Of a stretch of DNA of 5,814 nucleotides, positions 5,353 to 5,814 are shown piece by piece. The stretch lies in contig JARXAU010000213.1 in assembly GCA_029865675.1 (NCBI GenBank), positions 1-5,814 on the forward strand, given 5' to 3'. Each line of letters begins with the position of its first letter. The stretch's first letter is position 1. A program made the translations under genes and the position numbers. The stretch comes from Rhodoferax sp. GTDB lineage: Bacteria > Pseudomonadota > Gammaproteobacteria > Burkholderiales > Burkholderiaceae_C. Below the pieces are notes generated by a model. That model did not search any database and was not told the origin of the DNA. It was given only the letters and a program-made list of their open reading frames with translations.

Positions 5353-5814
5353 ATGGGAAAAGAAAAATTCACACGTACCAAGCCCCACGTCAATGTGGGC
5401 ACCATTGGCCACGTTGACCACGGTAAAACCACGCTGACAGCGGCTATTACGACGGTGCTGGCAGCCAAGTTTGGCGGCCAGGCCAAGGCCTACGACCAAA
5501 TCGACGCAGCGCCTGAAGAAAAAGCGCGCGGCATCACCATCAACACCGCCCACGTGGAATACGAGACGGCCAACCGCCACTACGCCCACGTTGACTGCCC
5601 CGGCCACGCTGACTATGTGAAAAACATGATCACCGGTGCCGCCCAAATGGACGGCGCCATTTTGGTTTGTTCTGCCGCTGACGGCCCCATGCCCCAAACC
5701 CGCGAGCACATCCTCTTGGCCCGCCAGGTGGGTGTTCCTTACATCATCGTGTTCCTGAACAAGTGCGACATGGTGGATGACGCCGAACTGCTTGAACTCG
5801 TTGAAATGGAAGTG
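5353..5814 (+). CDS. tuf: Elongation factor Tu, N-terminal part (3' truncated by window edge)
   Basis: The first 154 residues of EF-Tu, the GTPase that carries aminoacyl-tRNA to the ribosomal A site; the full protein is about 395 residues. The G domain is clear: P-loop GHVDHGKT at 19-26, switch I ending in EKARGITINTAHVEY around 56-70 with the effector threonine Thr62, DCPGH at 81-85 with catalytic His85, and NKCD at 136-139 for guanine recognition. Gln125, a position where mutations give kirromycin resistance in E. coli, is the normal Q. The start MGKEKFTRTKPH is standard in length. It lies 96 bases behind tRNA-Thr, matching tufB of E. coli. Betaproteobacteria commonly carry two near-identical tuf copies, the other in the rpsL-rpsG-fusA operon; this would be the tRNA-linked copy. 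Domains 2 and 3 are outside the window. Confidence 0.97.
   Translation, partial: MGKEKFTRTKPHVNVGTIGHVDHGKTTLTAAITTVLAAKFGGQAKAYDQIDAAPEEKARGITINTAHVEYETANRHYAHVDCPGHADYVKNMITGAAQMDGAILVCSAADGPMPQTREHILLARQVGVPYIIVFLNKCDMVDDAELLELVEMEV

Noticed and set aside
5152..5709. Minus-strand frame containing CPLRESDPRPLPYQGSALP
   Set aside because: It is the antisense of tRNA-Thr and of the start of tuf; no independent coding signal.
1..5814. Mobile elements, CRISPR arrays, toxin-antitoxin or defence genes
   Set aside because: No transposase, terminal inverted repeats with target duplication, regularly spaced repeats or relevant small gene pairs were seen; the space is filled by housekeeping genes.

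Overview
The window is GC-rich chromosomal DNA from a betaproteobacterium. Protein wording (TrpD, TrpC, EF-Tu), an unfused TrpC and the gene order all point to Burkholderiales, most likely a Comamonadaceae relative of Rhodoferax, Polaromonas or Acidovorax. The family assignment is inference from memory of homologues, not a database result. All genes lie on the + strand. No mobile element, CRISPR array, phage gene or obvious horizontally acquired segment is visible.

Bases 1-4087 are a tryptophan-biosynthesis cluster: the 3' end of trpE, then trpG, a low-specificity L-threonine aldolase gene (ltaE), trpD and trpC. TrpE and TrpG form anthranilate synthase (chorismate to anthranilate). TrpD adds phosphoribosyl, and TrpC closes the indole ring to give indole-3-glycerol phosphate. 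trpF, trpB and trpA are not in the window; in betaproteobacteria they usually sit elsewhere as a separate trpFBA group. ltaE is the metabolic outsider. It is packed tightly between trpG and trpD (9- and 17-base gaps) and so is very probably co-transcribed. The only sizeable gap in the cluster is the 164 bases between trpD and trpC, which holds short overlapping inverted repeats but no convincing gene.

Bases 4092-4865 encode uracil-DNA glycosylase (ung). It abuts trpC so closely, with a non-ATG start, that it reads as the last gene of the same transcription unit.

From about 4866 a second unit begins: an extended -10 promoter with a GC-rich discriminator, then tRNA-Tyr(GTA), tRNA-Gly(TCC), tRNA-Thr(GGT) and the first 154 codons of tuf (EF-Tu), which runs off the right edge. 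This is the order of the E. coli tyrU-glyT-thrT-tufB operon and joins elongator tRNAs to the factor that delivers them to the ribosome.

Overall this is a housekeeping region. I see no evidence for an undescribed system. The points worth a second look are modest: ltaE inside the trp operon, a short insertion near the TrpG active site, the structured trpD-trpC gap, a hairpin overlapping the 5' end of tRNA-Thr together with C55 in its T-loop, and the inverted repeat that brackets the tRNA promoter.
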